Part shown: one piece after another, positions 8,891-17,035 of the stretch
How the letters are laid out: every line of letters starts with the position of its first letter
Numbering within the stretch: the first letter of the stretch is position 1
From: a virus
DNA: 64,000 nt
Strand: one strand, 5' to 3'
Virus record (IMG/VR): IMGVR_UViG_3300025133_009669
Coordinates: 1-64,000 of that record
Notes under the pieces: generated by a model
The model's database searches: none
Seen by the model: only the letters and a program-made list of their open reading frames with translations
What the model was told of the DNA's origin: nothing
Made by a program: the position numbers and the translations under genes

Positions 8891-9471
8891 TGTCACTGGA
8901 CGCAAAAAGACTCAATCGACTTTACGAGCGAGGATGGTATGACTACCTGTGCTCAGATGAGTTCGAGGAGGTGTATCGACATATCTCTTCTCAGTTTATT
9001 TCACATAAGGCAAAAAATATTCTTGACATAGGCTGTTGGAATGGGATGTTCTACAGGGCATTGGATAGGATGGGCTATGATCACAACTATTTCGGATTTG
9101 ATTTATGCAGCAGTGCCATAAAGGATGCGAAAAAGTGGCATCAAAATGAAAGGGTGCGCTTTTCAACATATGACTGGAATGGAGAGCCCATTGAGGGCGA
9201 ATTTGACGCATTATATTTTGGCGGAGTGCTTTACTACATAGAAGACAAGCTTTCCTTTGTAAATAAATATATACAAAATTATAAACCCGATATCGTTATA
9301 ATTCAGGACCTTCAGCAAACTGACTTGTCATGTTTTGATGAGGAATATACTACAAAAACAAAAACATTCAATATTGATATAGCCGTAAATGAGGCAAGAA
9401 GAAAGCGACAGGTTAAGGTTTTTGAGACAAAGCTAGGTGGGCAAAACGAATATGAAAGTACCACTATTTGA
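8890..9471 (+). CDS. Class I SAM-dependent methyltransferase
   Basis: A 193-residue methyltransferase. NILDIGCWNGMFYRALD (about residues 38-54) is a clear SAM-binding motif I, followed by YFGFDLCSSAI (motif II acidic residue) and FDALYFGGVLYYIED, matching motif IV in the order expected. The length is short but covers the fold. ATG overlaps the upstream TAA. It probably methylates a sugar or sugar-linked group in the glycan pathway. Its 3' end runs 20 bases into the aminotransferase gene. Confidence 0.75.
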   Translation: MSLDAKRLNRLYERGWYDYLCSDEFEEVYRHISSQFISHKAKNILDIGCWNGMFYRALDRMGYDHNYFGFDLCSSAIKDAKKWHQNERVRFSTYDWNGEPIEGEFDALYFGGVLYYIEDKLSFVNKYIQNYKPDIVIIQDLQQTDLSCFDEEYTTKTKTFNIDIAVNEARRKRQVKVFETKLGGQNEYESTTI

Positions 9472-10528
9472 TCTGAGCAGAGTTTTGAGCCCGTACAAGT
9501 TAGATTTGCTGAAGGCAGCAGAAGCGGTCATAAATAAATCTGATTTTATAATGGGAGATAGTGTTTCATTATTTGAGTTAAATTTTAAAAAAAATATTGG
9601 GTCAAAATATTGTGCTGGAGTATCTAGCGGTACAGATGCAATATTGTCAATATTTATGGCGCTTGACCTCCCTCCTGGGAGCGAAATAATCGTTCCGTCT
9701 TTTACATTTGTTGCCTCAGCGACTTCTATTTTGAGGGCTGGCTATAAGCCGATATTCGCAGACATAGGGAGGGAATCCTATCTTACAAATCTTGAAGAGA
9801 TTAAAAAAGTTTGGACTGAGCGAACACGAGGAGTTCTGTTCGTACACTTATTTGGAGAATATGCAGATTTATCTGATATCAAAAAGCATTGCGACACAAA
9901 TAATGCCTATTTAATTGAAGATTGTGCTCAATCTTTTGGATCAAGATCTGCACATCAAGGTCTAGCCTCTGCCTTTAGCTTTTTTCCTGCAAAAAACTTA
10001 GGGTGCCTTGGAGATGGAGGAGCGGTAACTACTGACGATAAAGATCTTTTTCAAAAAATAAAAGCAATCAGAACTCACGGAAGCATCATAAAGTATGAAT
10101 ATACGCTAATCGGCGGAAATTTTAGGTTAGATACAATGCAGGCTGCATTTTTAAATGTTCTCTTGGAAAATTCAGATGTATGGATAAGCAAAAGAAAAGA
10201 AAACGCAAACTATTACAACGAAAAACTAAAGGGGATTAAAGGCTTATCTTTGCCTCCTATTGCCAGTGACCACGCATGGAATCAGTATACAATAAAAACA
10301 GGAAATAGAAATGGACTGCTTAGATCTCTGCGATCTAAAAATATTGGAGCTGCCGTTTACTATCCGAGTCCAGTTCATAAATCTGTCATTTTCAACGATG
10401 AAAGAGAACTGCCAAATACAGCTCTTGCTTGCAAAGAAGTTCTCTCCATTCCAATTTATCCGGGTCTTCAAATAGATGAGAGGGCATATGTAGCTGATAG
10501 CATAATTGAGTTTTACAATGAAAAATAG
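9452..10528 (+). CDS. wbpE: DegT/DnrJ/EryC1 sugar aminotransferase (WbpE-like)
   Basis: A 358-residue PLP-dependent sugar aminotransferase. It opens MKVPLFDLSR, has YCAGVSSGTDAI (PLP phosphate site), YLIEDCAQSFGS (Asp that binds the PLP nitrogen) and FFPAKNLGCLGDGG, whose Lys forms the internal aldimine. In the known Pseudomonas/Bordetella pathway WbpE converts UDP-3-keto-GlcNAcA to UDP-3-amino-GlcNAcA with glutamate. The neighbouring wbpB, wbpD and wbpA-like genes support this assignment over other DegT enzymes. The ATG at 9452 gives the usual N-terminus; an in-frame GTG lies 15 bases earlier. Confidence 0.85.
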   Translation: MKVPLFDLSRVLSPYKLDLLKAAEAVINKSDFIMGDSVSLFELNFKKNIGSKYCAGVSSGTDAILSIFMALDLPPGSEIIVPSFTFVASATSILRAGYKPIFADIGRESYLTNLEEIKKVWTERTRGVLFVHLFGEYADLSDIKKHCDTNNAYLIEDCAQSFGSRSAHQGLASAFSFFPAKNLGCLGDGGAVTTDDKDLFQKIKAIRTHGSIIKYEYTLIGGNFRLDTMQAAFLNVLLENSDVWISKRKENANYYNEKLKGIKGLSLPPIASDHAWNQYTIKTGNRNGLLRSLRSKNIGAAVYYPSPVHKSVIFNDERELPNTALACKEVLSIPIYPGLQIDERAYVADSIIEFYNEK

Positions 10529-11009
10529 GCATCAAGTCAACGTCAATGTTATTGGAATTGGAATGCCAAGGACTGGAACCACAAGTTTGTCGGCGGCCCT
10601 CGAGATCCTCGGCTATTCGGGCACACACTTCTGTAAGGTCAATGATATAGAGCGGAAAAGTAGCGCAGGTGGCCATAAGTCTTACATTGTGGACAATTCT
10701 TATTACTCAATTCTAGAAGAAATTGTCAGTTGCAATACTGAGTCTAAGTTCATATTGACAGACCGAAAGCAAAAAGAGTGGAGAGACTCTGTAGGCTCAT
10801 TCGATGCAAAAATAGAAAAAGAAATTACAGAATATAAAAAAGAATGCATCTCTCTTTTTTCAAAAAATTCTGCCGAAGATAATTTGCTTATTCTAAACGT
10901 AATAGACGGAACATCAAATGAGTGTTGGGCTTTATTATGCGCTTTTCTTGGAGAAAAAGTCCCGGACGTTAGCTTTCCATCAATAAATCAGAATAAAGGA
11001 GGATTATGA
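10518..11009 (+). CDS. Sulfotransferase-like protein
   Basis: A 163-residue protein beginning with [20 protein letters not shown], the 5'-phosphosulfate-binding loop of PAPS-dependent sulfotransferases (PRTGTTSL). The following Cys/His region and a conserved-looking [14 protein letters not shown] fit the family's second part, but the protein is only about half to two thirds of the usual length, so it may be a minimal or degraded version. Start ATG 10518 overlaps the aminotransferase end. AGGAGG for the next gene lies in its last codons. It would place sulfate on the glycan if active. Confidence 0.65.
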   Translation: MKNRHQVNVNVIGIGMPRTGTTSLSAALEILGYSGTHFCKVNDIERKSSAGGHKSYIVDNSYYSILEEIVSCNTESKFILTDRKQKEWRDSVGSFDAKIEKEITEYKKECISLFSKNSAEDNLLILNVIDGTSNECWALLCAFLGEKVPDVSFPSINQNKGGL

Positions 11010-11407
11010 GTTTGATTCACAAAACTGCGAATATCTATGAGACGGCAGTAATTGGAGAACATTCAAAGGTAGGAGCCTTTGCAGAGATAGGGAGGGACGT
11101 TACTATTGGAGAAAGATGTTCAATTGGATGCTCTGCCTTTATTCCAGAAAATGTTATTGTAAAGGATAATGTTTTTATTGGACCGCATGTTGTATTCACT
11201 AATGATAAAAATGCACCTTCAAATGGCGCTTGGAGAGGCCTTCCGCCTACAGTGGTTGAGTCTGGAGTTTCAATTGGGGCAAATGCGACAATCTTGCCAA
11301 ATTTAATTCTAGGGAAAAATTGCAAAATAGGTGCTGGAGCAGTTGTTACAAAGGATGTGCCGGAGGGTGATATTGTTGTTGGTAATCCTGCAAAAAGCAT
11401 AAGATAA
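11006..11407 (+). CDS. wbpD: Left-handed beta-helix N-acyltransferase (WbpD-like)
   Basis: A 133-residue hexapeptide-repeat acetyltransferase. Repeats of the isoleucine-patch type run through the protein ([49 protein letters not shown]), ending [10 protein letters not shown]. In the UDP-diacetamido-uronate pathway WbpD acetylates the new 3-amino group using acetyl-CoA. It is shorter than usual (bacterial WbpD is near 190 residues): the C-terminal extension is missing. A perfect AGGAGG precedes the ATG. Its place between wbpE and wbpB supports the name; another sugar O- or N-acetyltransferase is possible. Confidence 0.8.
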   Translation: MSLIHKTANIYETAVIGEHSKVGAFAEIGRDVTIGERCSIGCSAFIPENVIVKDNVFIGPHVVFTNDKNAPSNGAWRGLPPTVVESGVSIGANATILPNLILGKNCKIGAGAVVTKDVPEGDIVVGNPAKSIR

Positions 11408-11433
11408 TTACTATTTTTTAAACATTAATTGTT

Positions 11434-12342
11434 ATGAATAAAAAATTTGCCTTAATCGGCGCAGCAGGCTATATAGCCCCCAGGCATATGCGCGCAATCA
11501 AAGAAAATAATGGAGATCTAATTGCGGCAGTTGATCCGAACGATTCAGTAGGGATCATCGACTCATATTTTCCTGATTCAGCATTTTTTACAGAAATAGA
11601 ACGATTCGATCGACATGTTTATAAGTCGTTAAAGACAAATAATAAGATTGACTACTTCAGTATATGCTCTCCAAATTATTTGCATGATGCTCACATCAGA
11701 ATGGCCCTAAGAAATGAGGCTCATGCCATATGCGAAAAGCCCTTGATCTTAAGCCCTGATAACATTAAGTATTTGAAGCAATTAGAAGATAGTACTGGAA
11801 AGAAGATATATACCGTTTTGCAGCTGAGGTATCACGATAAAATTATTGCGTTAAAGAAGCTATATGGAAATATTTCTAATCGTGTAGAAGTCGACTTAAG
11901 ATACATCACGTCAAGGGGCTCTTGGTATAACCATTCTTGGAAAGGCGATGAAAATAAGTCTGGAGGTCTTGCCGCAAATATAGGCATACATTTTTTTGAT
12001 ATGCTTATATGGATTTTTGGAGATCCAATTTCAAATGAAGTTTTAAGAAAGGATTCGTCATCAATCAGCGGAGTTTTGACATTAAAAAATGCAAGGGTCA
12101 AATGGTTCTTGAGCGTTGATCGATCAGAGTTGCCAAGCGGGCACTGGGACTCCGGAAGGTCATCATTTAGAAGTCTAACGGTAGATAAAAAAGAGGTTGA
12201 ATTCAGTAACGGATTCACGGATCTGCACACAGTTGCTTATAGAAATATTTTAAATAATAATGGATTTGGAGTAGATGACGCCTATACATCTTTATGTATA
12301 GCTAGAGATGTATCTTTTGGAGTTGGAATCTATAAATATTAG
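11434..12342 (+). CDS. wbpB: UDP-N-acetyl-glucuronate 3-dehydrogenase (WbpB/WlbA-like)
   Basis: A 302-residue Gfo/Idh/MocA oxidoreductase. FALIGAAGYIAPRHMRAIK is both a nucleotide-binding loop and a diagnostic WlbA/WbpB start; DSVGIIDSYFPDS and SICSPNYLHDAHIRMAL are also characteristic, and AICEKPLIL holds the catalytic-region lysine of the EKP motif. It oxidises C3 of UDP-GlcNAcA with NAD, providing the keto group for the WbpE aminotransferase. Length is close to the known enzymes. The last codons include TATAAATA by chance of Ile-Tyr-Lys-Tyr. Confidence 0.88.
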   Translation: MNKKFALIGAAGYIAPRHMRAIKENNGDLIAAVDPNDSVGIIDSYFPDSAFFTEIERFDRHVYKSLKTNNKIDYFSICSPNYLHDAHIRMALRNEAHAICEKPLILSPDNIKYLKQLEDSTGKKIYTVLQLRYHDKIIALKKLYGNISNRVEVDLRYITSRGSWYNHSWKGDENKSGGLAANIGIHFFDMLIWIFGDPISNEVLRKDSSSISGVLTLKNARVKWFLSVDRSELPSGHWDSGRSSFRSLTVDKKEVEFSNGFTDLHTVAYRNILNNNGFGVDDAYTSLCIARDVSFGVGIYKY

Positions 12343-12352
12343 GAAGAGTAGT

Positions 12353-13165
12353 ATGGTCATCGCACAAATAGGAAACGGATTCGTAGGAAGCGCATTGCAT
12401 AGATCTTTTAGAAAGAGAGGATCTGATACTTCTATTTACGATAAATATCAAAAATTAGGCTCTATAGAAGATGTCCTGTCCTCAGATATCTTATTTATGT
12501 GCCTTCCAACTCCCTATGTAGACGGATATGGATTTGACTTAAGCGCATTGACTGAAAATTTAAAGCTTTTATCTCAAAGAAATTACAAGGGCCTTATAGT
12601 TATAAAGAGCACAATTGAGCCGGGAACTACTGAGCGGCTCAACTCTCAACATGACAATCTTCTACTTTCTCATAATCCTGAGTTTTTGACTGCAAGAACT
12701 GCTTTTGAAGATTTTGACAGCCAAAAGCATATTGTACTTGGAATTACCAATAAAACAAGGAAGAACGGCATCGAACTATTTGACAGTCTGAATAAACTTT
12801 ATGAAAAGTTATATCCAGATGCAGAAATCTCTATCTGTAAGTCAGAAGAGTCTGAGGCCATGAAGCTTTTCTGCAATAATTTTTATGCAATGAAAGTCCA
12901 AATTTTTAATGAGTTTTATTATTTGTCGCAAAAAGTTGGGATAGATTTTGAAAATGTTAAAGAAATGATGTTTAAAAACGATTGGATCAATCCAATGCAT
13001 ACAACCATTCCAGGCCCAGATGGAAAGCCTTCCTATGGAGGGCTATGCTTCGTTAAAGATACAAATGCTTTAAGCCATATGATGAAGACAATCGGAACAC
13101 CCGGCGATGTCCTTGACGCCTGCATAAAAGAGCGAAATAAGATGAGGGAGTTTAATCTAAAATGA
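12353..13165 (+). CDS. UDP-sugar 6-dehydrogenase, short form (WbpA-like)
   Basis: A 270-residue NAD-dependent nucleotide-sugar dehydrogenase. It has the N-terminal nucleotide loop QIGNGFVGSAL, the LFMCLPTP and IKSTIEPGTTE segments, LSHNPEFLTAR and YGGLCFVKDTNAL with the catalytic cysteine. Full enzymes of this family have 390-440 residues; this one ends after the central helical domain and lacks the C-terminal UDP-binding domain. By context it would oxidise UDP-GlcNAc to UDP-GlcNAcA, the first step of the diacetamido-uronate route. Start ATG 12353 follows AGGAAGAG; an in-frame earlier start at 12308 would overlap wbpB. Whether the short form is active is unclear. Confidence 0.8.
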   Translation: MVIAQIGNGFVGSALHRSFRKRGSDTSIYDKYQKLGSIEDVLSSDILFMCLPTPYVDGYGFDLSALTENLKLLSQRNYKGLIVIKSTIEPGTTERLNSQHDNLLLSHNPEFLTARTAFEDFDSQKHIVLGITNKTRKNGIELFDSLNKLYEKLYPDAEISICKSEESEAMKLFCNNFYAMKVQIFNEFYYLSQKVGIDFENVKEMMFKNDWINPMHTTIPGPDGKPSYGGLCFVKDTNALSHMMKTIGTPGDVLDACIKERNKMREFNLK

Positions 13166-14091
13166 GCAAAGTGGTAGTAACAGGATCTGCCGGGTTTATT
13201 GGAGGCCACCTTACAGACAGGCTTCTTCGGCTTGGGATAGAGGTATTGGGTATTGATAATATGTCAAGCGGGCTTGAGTCAACCCGAAAGCTTCACTTGA
13301 CTGACCGTAACTTTAGATCAGAAGAAATTGACATTGGAAGTTCTGATATTTCAACTATTTTTGAAAATTTTAAACCAGAGTATGTATTTCATTTGGCTGC
13401 GAAGCCCGGCGTTACACCCTCTGTGGAAAATCCAACATTTTCTGACCTCAATAATATTAATGGAACAGTAAATCTCTTAGAGGCTGCAAAAAATGCTGGA
13501 GTAAAGAGGTTTATTTTCTCCTCTTCTTCCTCAATATATGGAGGCTCTACAGACCTTCCTACGAAAGAGGCCCTTCCTGCCAACCCGAAGTCTCCTTACG
13601 CCCTGCAGAAGCTAACCGGAGAGAAGTATTGCGAGATGTTTTCAAAGCTATACGCTATGGACACAGCCTCTCTGAGATACTTCAATGTATTTGGTCCAAG
13701 GCAAAGATCTGACTCTGCTTATGCCGCAGTTATTGCTGCATTTTGTGATGCAGAGAAGAAAGGCGTAGCTCCCGTGATTTTTGGCAGTGGAGAACAGTTT
13801 CGGGACTTTTGTTACGTAGAGAATGTTGTCGATGCTAATATAGAGGCTGCGTTAGCAGAATCTCCACTAAGAGGGGAAGTTTTCAATGTTGGCTGTGGCG
13901 GAAGAATAACTGTAAATGAATTATGTGAAAAAATATGTTCCATAAGCCCAACCTACAAAGAGAAACGGGCCGGAGATGTCTTCTGTTCTCAAGCAGATAT
14001 TTCGAAAGCAAGGGCGTATCTTGGATACAATGCAAGGCATTCTTTCGAAGAAGGGATAAAAAAGACCCTAAGCTGGCACCTTGATAGCTAA
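13162..14091 (+). CDS. NAD-dependent nucleotide-sugar epimerase/dehydratase
   Basis: A 309-residue extended short-chain dehydrogenase. VVVTGSAGFIGGHLTDRLL is the NAD-binding GxxGxxG loop, VFHLAAKPGV follows, FSSSSSIYGG holds the catalytic Ser and SPYALQKLTGEKYC the YxxxK pair. LRYFNVFGPRQR and FRDFCYVENV are typical of GalE/WbpP-like UDP-hexose 4-epimerases. It would interconvert C4 epimers of a UDP-sugar. ATG overlaps the upstream stop and the next gene begins right after its TAA, so it is part of the same operon. Confidence 0.85.
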   Translation: MSKVVVTGSAGFIGGHLTDRLLRLGIEVLGIDNMSSGLESTRKLHLTDRNFRSEEIDIGSSDISTIFENFKPEYVFHLAAKPGVTPSVENPTFSDLNNINGTVNLLEAAKNAGVKRFIFSSSSSIYGGSTDLPTKEALPANPKSPYALQKLTGEKYCEMFSKLYAMDTASLRYFNVFGPRQRSDSAYAAVIAAFCDAEKKGVAPVIFGSGEQFRDFCYVENVVDANIEAALAESPLRGEVFNVGCGGRITVNELCEKICSISPTYKEKRAGDVFCSQADISKARAYLGYNARHSFEEGIKKTLSWHLDS

Positions 14092-15909
14092 ATGTGCGGA
14101 ATCTTTGGTACAGTCGGAAGCAGCGATGCTTACGAAGAAATAAAAGAAGGACTAGAAAGACTTTCTTACAGAGGCTATGACTCTGCTGGAATAGCTATTC
14201 TTGATGAAGATTTTACCATTGAAAAGACCAAGGGGCATCCAGAAAATCTCCCAGATGGGCCTATCGGAAGCAGAGTCGGCATCGGGCATGACAGGTGGGC
14301 TACACACTCTCTTCCTACCAAAGAAAATGCTCATCCTTATTTGTCAAATGACAATAGCATTGCCTTAGTTCATAATGGAATTATAGAGAACTATTCAGAA
14401 GTTCAGAGCTTCCTTCGATCAAATGGTTTTTGTTTTAAAACAAAAACTGATACAGAGGTTCTTCCGAATCTTATTCAGCACTTCTTATCTCAAGACAAAA
14501 CCATGCAATCTGCCATCATCAATATGACGAAAGCCATACGTGGCGCTTATGCTATTGCTTTTTTGCATAAAAATCATCCTGAGAAAATCTTCGTAGTAAG
14601 ACATGGATCTCCAATTTGTATTGGACGAGGAGGCAGCACTCATTATATATCTTCAGATACAAACTCTTTTCCCAAAGGAATAGAAGAAGTTATTACCTTG
14701 GAAGATGATCGCTTTGCGATTATCACCCCTGATTCTGTTAAACTGAAAACATTTAAAGGCGGAAACAAAAAGCCTAAATGGGAAACCTCTATCAGTGATG
14801 ATGAAATTTACAATTTAGGTAAATACTCCACATATATGGAAAAGGAAATAAGCGAACAACCTATATATCTGAAAAACGCCATTAATGGTAGAGTAATCCA
14901 GAATCCTCCAGATATTCGTATCGCAGGAATCTCAGACTATCTTGATAAGATTATTGAAGCCGACGAAGTGGTTTTCGTCGGCTGCGGATCTGCCTTTTAT
15001 GCCTCCCAAATTGCAGCAAGAGCAATGGAAGACATAGGGGGAGTTAGGTCTCGAGCCTTAAGCGCTGGAGAGCTTCAATACGACAATCCCATTATAACTC
15101 AAAAGACTGTTTTGATTGCTGTCTCTCAATCTGGCGAAACTGCAGATACGATTGGGTGTATAAAACTCTATAAAGATCGCGGAGCAACAACCTTAGGGAT
15201 AGTAAATGTTGTAAATTCATCGATATCTAGGCTTGTAGACGCAGGGATATACATTAGAGCTGGACAAGAGACAAGCGTTGCATCTACAAAGGCTCTGACA
15301 AATCAGGTTTTCAATCTTTTAATGATAGCTTATGCAGTGGGAGGCAAGAATGGTTTATCACGTTCTGATTATCTGTCTTTCATTTTAGAGTCAAAGGAAA
15401 TGCCGAAACTAATCAAGAAGGTTAACGGCTTAACTACAAGTTATAAGGAAATAGCGAAAGAGCACTCGGGCTCTCAAAGCATGATCTGTATAGGAAGAGG
15501 ACTTCTAGAGACCATTGCGTATGAGGCTGCTCTAAAAATCAAAGAAATTAGCTATATTCATGCGGAAGGCTATTCTGCATCAGAACTAAAACATGGGCCT
15601 CTAGCTCTAATCTCTCCAGAGGTCCCTACAGTCGCGTTCATACAGTCTGGGCTGCTTGGGCATAAGGCGCTATCAAATCTACACGAAATTGCTTCTCGTG
15701 GCGGCCTGTTAATCGTGGTAGGCCCTCCTGGCAGTCAGCCTTTAGATATTCCTAGTTTGTTTATTGAAATACCAGAAGTCACCAACAAATATCTTAATTC
15801 CATGCTTCATCTTGTTGCAGCTCAAAATATAGCATATTTCTTGGCAAGGAAATTGGGTCGAAAAGTTGACCGGCCGCGGAATTTATCAAAAATTATTTCT
15901 GTAGAATAG
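14092..15909 (+). CDS. glmS: Glutamine-fructose-6-phosphate aminotransferase
   Basis: A full-length 605-residue GlmS. It starts MCGIFGTVG with the N-terminal nucleophile Cys2 of the glutaminase domain; YRGYDSAGIA and HNGIIENYSE are family signatures. Two SIS domains follow (VGCGSAFYAS, AVSQSGETADT; IGRGLLETIAYEAALKIKE) and the end KVDRPRNLSKIISVE is the usual C-terminus. It makes glucosamine-6-phosphate, the precursor of UDP-GlcNAc, so here it feeds the amino-sugar pathway encoded just upstream. The ATG directly follows the upstream stop, with GCACCTTG a weak site; translational coupling is likely. A phage-borne GlmS is uncommon. Confidence 0.95.
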   Translation: MCGIFGTVGSSDAYEEIKEGLERLSYRGYDSAGIAILDEDFTIEKTKGHPENLPDGPIGSRVGIGHDRWATHSLPTKENAHPYLSNDNSIALVHNGIIENYSEVQSFLRSNGFCFKTKTDTEVLPNLIQHFLSQDKTMQSAIINMTKAIRGAYAIAFLHKNHPEKIFVVRHGSPICIGRGGSTHYISSDTNSFPKGIEEVITLEDDRFAIITPDSVKLKTFKGGNKKPKWETSISDDEIYNLGKYSTYMEKEISEQPIYLKNAINGRVIQNPPDIRIAGISDYLDKIIEADEVVFVGCGSAFYASQIAARAMEDIGGVRSRALSAGELQYDNPIITQKTVLIAVSQSGETADTIGCIKLYKDRGATTLGIVNVVNSSISRLVDAGIYIRAGQETSVASTKALTNQVFNLLMIAYAVGGKNGLSRSDYLSFILESKEMPKLIKKVNGLTTSYKEIAKEHSGSQSMICIGRGLLETIAYEAALKIKEISYIHAEGYSASELKHGPLALISPEVPTVAFIQSGLLGHKALSNLHEIASRGGLLIVVGPPGSQPLDIPSLFIEIPEVTNKYLNSMLHLVAAQNIAYFLARKLGRKVDRPRNLSKIISVE

Positions 15910-15927
15910 ATATTCTCTAGGAGTAAA

Positions 15928-15946
15928 ATCTAGGAGCACCCTAGAT
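15928..15946 (+). promoter_or_regulatory. Small hairpin upstream of the GDP-mannose dehydratase gene
   Basis: ATCTAGG (15928-15934) and CCTAGAT (15940-15946) form a perfect 7-base inverted repeat with a 5-base loop in the 60-base gap between glmS and the next gene. No T-run follows, so it is not a classical terminator. It could be a processing or stability element; function is inferred only. Confidence 0.4.
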
Positions 15947-15970
15947 AGACGGGGTTCTGTGGAGATGAAG

Positions 15971-16969
15971 ATGAGAGAAAACGCACTAGGGCCTACGGCT
16001 ATCATAACAGGAGTTGCAGGACAGGATGGATCGTATTTAGCAGAGTTTCTGCTGGAGAAAGGATACAGAGTTGTAGGCCTTGCAAGGCGTCATGCTTCTG
16101 TTAAGGAGTATACTAACATCAAAGATTTGCTTGTCAACAAAAACTTTAAACTTTTTGAAGGCGACATTACAGATACAACGTTAATATCCAGAATTCTTCA
16201 TGATTATAAGCCGCATGAGTTTTATGCCCTTGCGGCAATGAGCCACGTTGGTCAATCATTCCGAGAGCCTCTTGCCACATTTGATGTGAATGCCAGGGCC
16301 ATTATTGGTCAGCTAGAAATGATAAGGCAATATTCGCCTTATACGAGAGTATATTTCGCCGGAACTTCAGAGCTTTTCGGAGGGATCTCCTGCCCAGAAA
16401 CAGGGTATACCGAAGAGTCTCCTTTTCACCCCAGATCTCCCTATGGAGTGGCTAAGCTGGCTGCATATTGGGCTACAGTCAACTACAGAGAGGCGTATGG
16501 GATGTTCGCGGTAAACGGAATTCTGCACAATCACTGCTCACCCCGAAGAGGTTATGACTTCGCAACCAGAAAGATAACCAGAGGAGTTGCGAAAGTTAAA
16601 CTTGGCCTTGAGAGTACTCTTAAGATGGGAAATCTAGATGCCTTTAGGGACGAGGGTCACTCCAAAGACTTTTGTAGAGCTATGTGGATGATGCTGCAGG
16701 CGGAAGCTCCTGAGGATTATCTTGTAGCAACAGGCGAGGGAGCAACTATCAGAGAGATGTTGGAATATGTCTGCTCTTTGGCCGGCTTGGATATAGATGA
16801 TGTTTACGAGAGAGATGAGCGTTTTATGCGACCATCAGAAGTTCCATTTTTACTTGGAAACCCTGCAAAGATAAAAAGGGACCTGGGATGGGAGCCTCAA
16901 ATTTCTTGGAAGGAAACTCTGAAAGAAATGTATGAGAATGATTTGCTCCAGTTGACGCAAAATTCATAA
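15971..16969 (+). CDS. gmd: GDP-mannose 4,6-dehydratase
   Basis: A 332-residue short-chain dehydrogenase of the GMD type. IITGVAGQDGSYLAEFLL is the NADP-binding loop in its GMD-specific form; FAGTSELFG, SPYGVAKLAAYW (YxxxK), NHCSPRRGYDF and LGNLDAFRDEGHSKDF follow the order seen in bacterial GMD enzymes (my text gives the phage spelling). It converts GDP-mannose to GDP-4-keto-6-deoxymannose, precursor of fucose, rhamnose and perosamine. ATG 15971 is six bases after GGAG; an in-frame GTG at 15959 and ATG at 15965 are less well placed. No GDP-fucose synthase is visible in the window, so the keto sugar must be used by a host or outside gene. Confidence 0.9.
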   Translation: MRENALGPTAIITGVAGQDGSYLAEFLLEKGYRVVGLARRHASVKEYTNIKDLLVNKNFKLFEGDITDTTLISRILHDYKPHEFYALAAMSHVGQSFREPLATFDVNARAIIGQLEMIRQYSPYTRVYFAGTSELFGGISCPETGYTEESPFHPRSPYGVAKLAAYWATVNYREAYGMFAVNGILHNHCSPRRGYDFATRKITRGVAKVKLGLESTLKMGNLDAFRDEGHSKDFCRAMWMMLQAEAPEDYLVATGEGATIREMLEYVCSLAGLDIDDVYERDERFMRPSEVPFLLGNPAKIKRDLGWEPQISWKETLKEMYENDLLQLTQNS

Positions 16970-16994
16970 TCACACAATATAAATGATTACTAAT

Positions 16995-17020
16995 ATTAAC
17001 TCCTTCTTTTAGGAGTTAAT
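16995..17020 (+). promoter_or_regulatory. 10-base perfect hairpin before the cupin gene
   Basis: ATTAACTCCT (16995-17004) and AGGAGTTAAT (17011-17020) are perfect inverted repeats around a 6-base loop TCTTTT. The hairpin stands between gmd and the cupin gene, just before the GAGGAG ribosome binding site at 17023-17028. Lack of a trailing T-run argues against an intrinsic terminator; it may be an RNA processing or stability element. The right arm itself contains AGGAG, which the stem would hide. Confidence 0.5.
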
Positions 17021-17035
17021 ACGAGGAGACAAGGC

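Noticed and set aside
11035-11400. Long minus-strand frame opposite wbpD
   Set aside because: Shadow of the hexapeptide-repeat gene; no ribosome site and no family features.
12330-12342. TATAAATA, the T4 late promoter sequence
   Set aside because: It lies within coding sequence for Ile-Tyr-Lys-Tyr and a second copy at about 29305 also encodes Tyr-Lys-Tyr; no consistent placement before genes was seen.
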